52,825 nt of DNA from Gracilaria caudata (lineage: Eukaryota; Rhodophyta; Florideophyceae; Gracilariales; Gracilariaceae). A program made the translations under genes and the position numbers. The notes under the pieces were generated by a model. It had not been told where the DNA came from, did no database searches, and saw only the letters and a program-made list of their open reading frames with translations. Of this stretch, positions 50,751-52,825 are shown piece by piece (the first letter of the stretch is position 1; each line of letters begins with the position of its first letter). The stretch is taken from assembly GCA_030374735.1 (NCBI GenBank), contig JASCIV010000080.1, positions 1 through 52,825 of the forward strand, read 5' to 3'.

Positions 50751-52157
50751 GCGGTTCACAGCCAGAGCAGTAAAGACAGGTAATGACCGCCTAAACTATG
50801 GGCATAGATCTTTGAAGCCGTGAATGTTACCCTTGTACTATTGCAGTCACGGCGAAGGTGGGGGCAGGCCTGCAAGGTTGACGGCAGGGGGGGAAGGGGG
50901 TCGGAAGACTCTGTACAGCCGCGGATGGAACAGTTTTTCGTGGGAAATGGAAGCCTCATCCCTGCTGATTTGATTTGAATCCCGCGAAATTTAAAACGCT
51001 GCAGATGATCTTATGTGGATTTGCTCATGTCACGTCGGGTCACCCAACTTGGGTGACTCAAACCATCCCCTCAAAACTGAAACCTGTGCACGTTTATTTG
51101 AGAGTGTCCTGCTCACCAGAAAGTTCCTGCCACGGACTCTTCGCATGGCGTTTCGCGAAGATGAGGGCAGGCCCGTTCTTAACAAGCGTTGAGGACTTCT
51201 TTTTCCACAAAATTACGCTTTGCGTTCTTCTCATTCATTTCAGGTTCGTGAAATTTGTACCTCAAGTAACTGTGGTCCCGTCCGTCTTTGAAAAGTCAGG
51301 TGTTTTTCTGTTGTTCTATTTTGAATATTGACCAGAGGCAACATAGCGATCCATAATTTCTGTTGAGCTGTACAGGCATAGAACAGAAATCCACAGACCG
51401 CTTTATAGAAGGAGAAGAGTAAATGTTCAACTCCCAAGGTCTGTACAGTTCAAAAGCAGGGGTTGGTTGCGATCGATTGTATATGCAATCGACTGCAATG
51501 ACGCATTGCTTCTTTAGCCTTGGATTGCAATCGGGTTACTGGTGAAAGACAAGACTGCAATCCGATTGCTGTTCTTGAACTGGATTGCAGTCAGATTGCA
51601 ATCAAAAGACCACAATGATGCTTTACAACGTTCACAAAAGATGTAATGCTCACTGCGCTTTTTGAACGTAACACAGAGTAATTTGTTAAAACAGGCCGTA
51701 GATACTCATTTGTTGAGCGCCTTGAAAAACGAAAGCTCAGAAAGGCGAGCATTATTGTTTGAACAAAGTTTGAGATATTGTTATTGCTTTTTAACCTCTC
51801 AGCATTGTTGGGATTGCACTCAGATTGCAATCCGTTGCAATCCAATTGTACCAAATCCTGTTGATTCAATGAATCAAAAGCTCCAAAACTATCCAGTATT
51901 CATTCACTAATTGGCGACTTCGAAGGAACCAAGGAATGTGGCGAAGTCAGTCCTTTGAGACAAATTGTCAATAACAAAGTCAAAGCAAAGCACTTGGAGC
52001 GCGGGAACATAATGAAACAAGAGATATTATGCTAATCCTATAAGAAGAGAAAGAGGGCAGTGCATCTTTGCATTGAAATCAAGATCTACGGAGAGAAGTT
52101 CAAGGACTTTTCTTTGTCAAAGATTGTTTACAATAGACATCAAAGCAATAAGAGAAA
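50751..52157. other. Gene-poor region with repeat cluster
   Basis: No gene was recognised on either strand. The FANCD2 N-terminal exon, if it exists, should be on the minus strand here, but I could not find it. A cluster of GATTGCAATC-like motifs lies at 51469-51850. Confidence 0.45.
51469..51850. repeat. Cluster of GATTGCAATC-type motifs
   Basis: At least eight matches to (G/A)(A)TTGCA(A/G/C)TC or its complement occur in two groups (51469-51603, 51811-51850). The core GATTGCAATC is its own reverse complement. The 22-mers at 51582-51603 and 51811-51832 differ by one base and bracket about 207 bp. Confidence 0.6.
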
Positions 52158-52693
52158 TGCATGTCGTTCAGAGCGCTCTGCGATCCTTTTTGGTCTGTGC
52201 CACTGGGCCACTGGAAGATATGGTTTCCCTTTCAGAGGGTAACGTTCCGTCGGAAATTCGAAACGGTCAATATGTCGCCGATTCCGACGCAGTAAAACGC
52301 CGATATCTCGACAACCGCAACAGCTACAGCTTTGCAATCACGTCCATGTAGAGCCAAGATCATTGTCCACTCATTCACTGAGGATTGTAGAAATTGAAAG
52401 AACGGTTGCGACGATACCGGCGCCGAGATGACCCCTCAAAGAAGCTCAGTTTTGAGCAAAAAGCAAAACGAAATTTAATGCAAAACAACAATCCGGGCGA
52501 TCTCCCCATTCACGCTGAGTGCCTCTCAACCGCCCACGAGCTCCTCACTAGCTTTTCTTACGAAGAACACTCTGCATCCTTCAGAACAATTCAAGCACTC
52601 ACTCTGGCCTCATGTGCTGCTCGCATGGCGCGAACCATCCTCACAAACCGCCTCCTCTGTGGAACAATCGCAATTCCGGTATCCGGAGGGTGA
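52158..52693 (+). CDS. Possible unidentified gene, exon(s) only
   Basis: An ATG at 52158 opens a 64-codon frame ending at 52351. After a possible acceptor (GATTGTAG ending near 52392) a second frame runs to 52693. It begins with a very basic helix (KERLRRYRRRDD), continues with LSTAHELLTSFSYEEHSASF and TIQALTLASCAARMARTI, and ends near a possible donor GTATCC. The two frames could be exons of one gene continuing past the window, but I found no good donor between them. No family was recognised. Confidence 0.3.
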
Positions 52694-52825
52694 TCCTACT
52701 CATAAGATGGTGAGTACCTCTGAAGGTGACGTGGAGATGGTATGAGTATTCCCCAATTTTGGGTTGAATTTTGGAGGCTTTTTGTGAGGACCTTTGTAGG
52801 TGGATTTGGTATTATGACCTGTTGG

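Noticed and set aside
51469..51850. CRISPR-like array
   Set aside because: Motifs are too short, unevenly spaced and variable, and the genome is eukaryotic.
1..52825. tRNA or rRNA genes
   Set aside because: I saw no cloverleaf with conserved A/B boxes nor any rRNA signature by eye; a covariance-model scan would settle this.

Overview
This is a nuclear window from a compact, intron-poor eukaryotic genome. About twenty genes are supported. Most are uninterrupted reading frames, and six to eight carry a few short spliceosomal introns (roughly 58 to 173 nt, GTAAGT/GTATGT donors). The gene set is eukaryotic: CK2 alpha, NOP16, FANCD2, GRASP, CMC2, NAA38, GLTP. Several Golgi-type enzymes with N-terminal anchors (FkbM methyltransferase, GT61 glycosyltransferase, another methyltransferase-like protein) suggest a polysaccharide-making alga. 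A red alga is my best guess from low intron density, tiny introns and gene content, but no single marker proves it.

Layout. 0-10 kb: an FkbM sugar methyltransferase (+), then a hormone-sensitive-lipase-type esterase, an orphan two-exon gene and CK2 alpha (all -). 10-20 kb: CMC2 (+) converging on an NHE-type Na+/H+ exchanger (-); a 1346-residue RecB-like nuclease / RNase H-like / SF1 helicase fusion (+); a ubiquitin-like/BAG co-chaperone (+). 20-27 kb: an island of unfamiliar content. Two paralogous membrane proteins of an unrecognised family face each other tail to tail, with a secreted protein gene and a stretch rich in hairpins and repeats between them. 27-35 kb: an orphan three-exon gene (-) divergent from GLTP (+), a Golgi methyltransferase-like gene (-), an ARID protein (-), a 4CXXC zinc-finger protein (-) and NOP16 (-). 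36-43 kb: NAA38-like (+) converging on five-exon MsrA (-), an orphan gene (+) and GT61 (+). 43-53 kb: PGK (+), three-exon GRASP (+), converging on a large FANCD2 (-), then a gene-poor end with a GATTGCAATC-type repeat cluster and an unidentified exon at the edge.

Four split genes were rebuilt by reading conserved protein motifs across splice sites: CK2 alpha, CMC2, MsrA and GRASP. In MsrA an intron divides the catalytic cysteine codon. In CMC2 an intron lies immediately before the first cysteine of the twin CX9C motif.

The most novel-looking signal is a pair of ~80-bp near-identical sequences (24.6 kb and, inverted, 35.0 kb). Each copy is flanked by its own different perfect 13-bp direct repeat and has an A-rich/GAA tail, which is how a very short retroposed mobile element would look. 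Second is the unrecognised membrane-protein family with its inverted gene pair.
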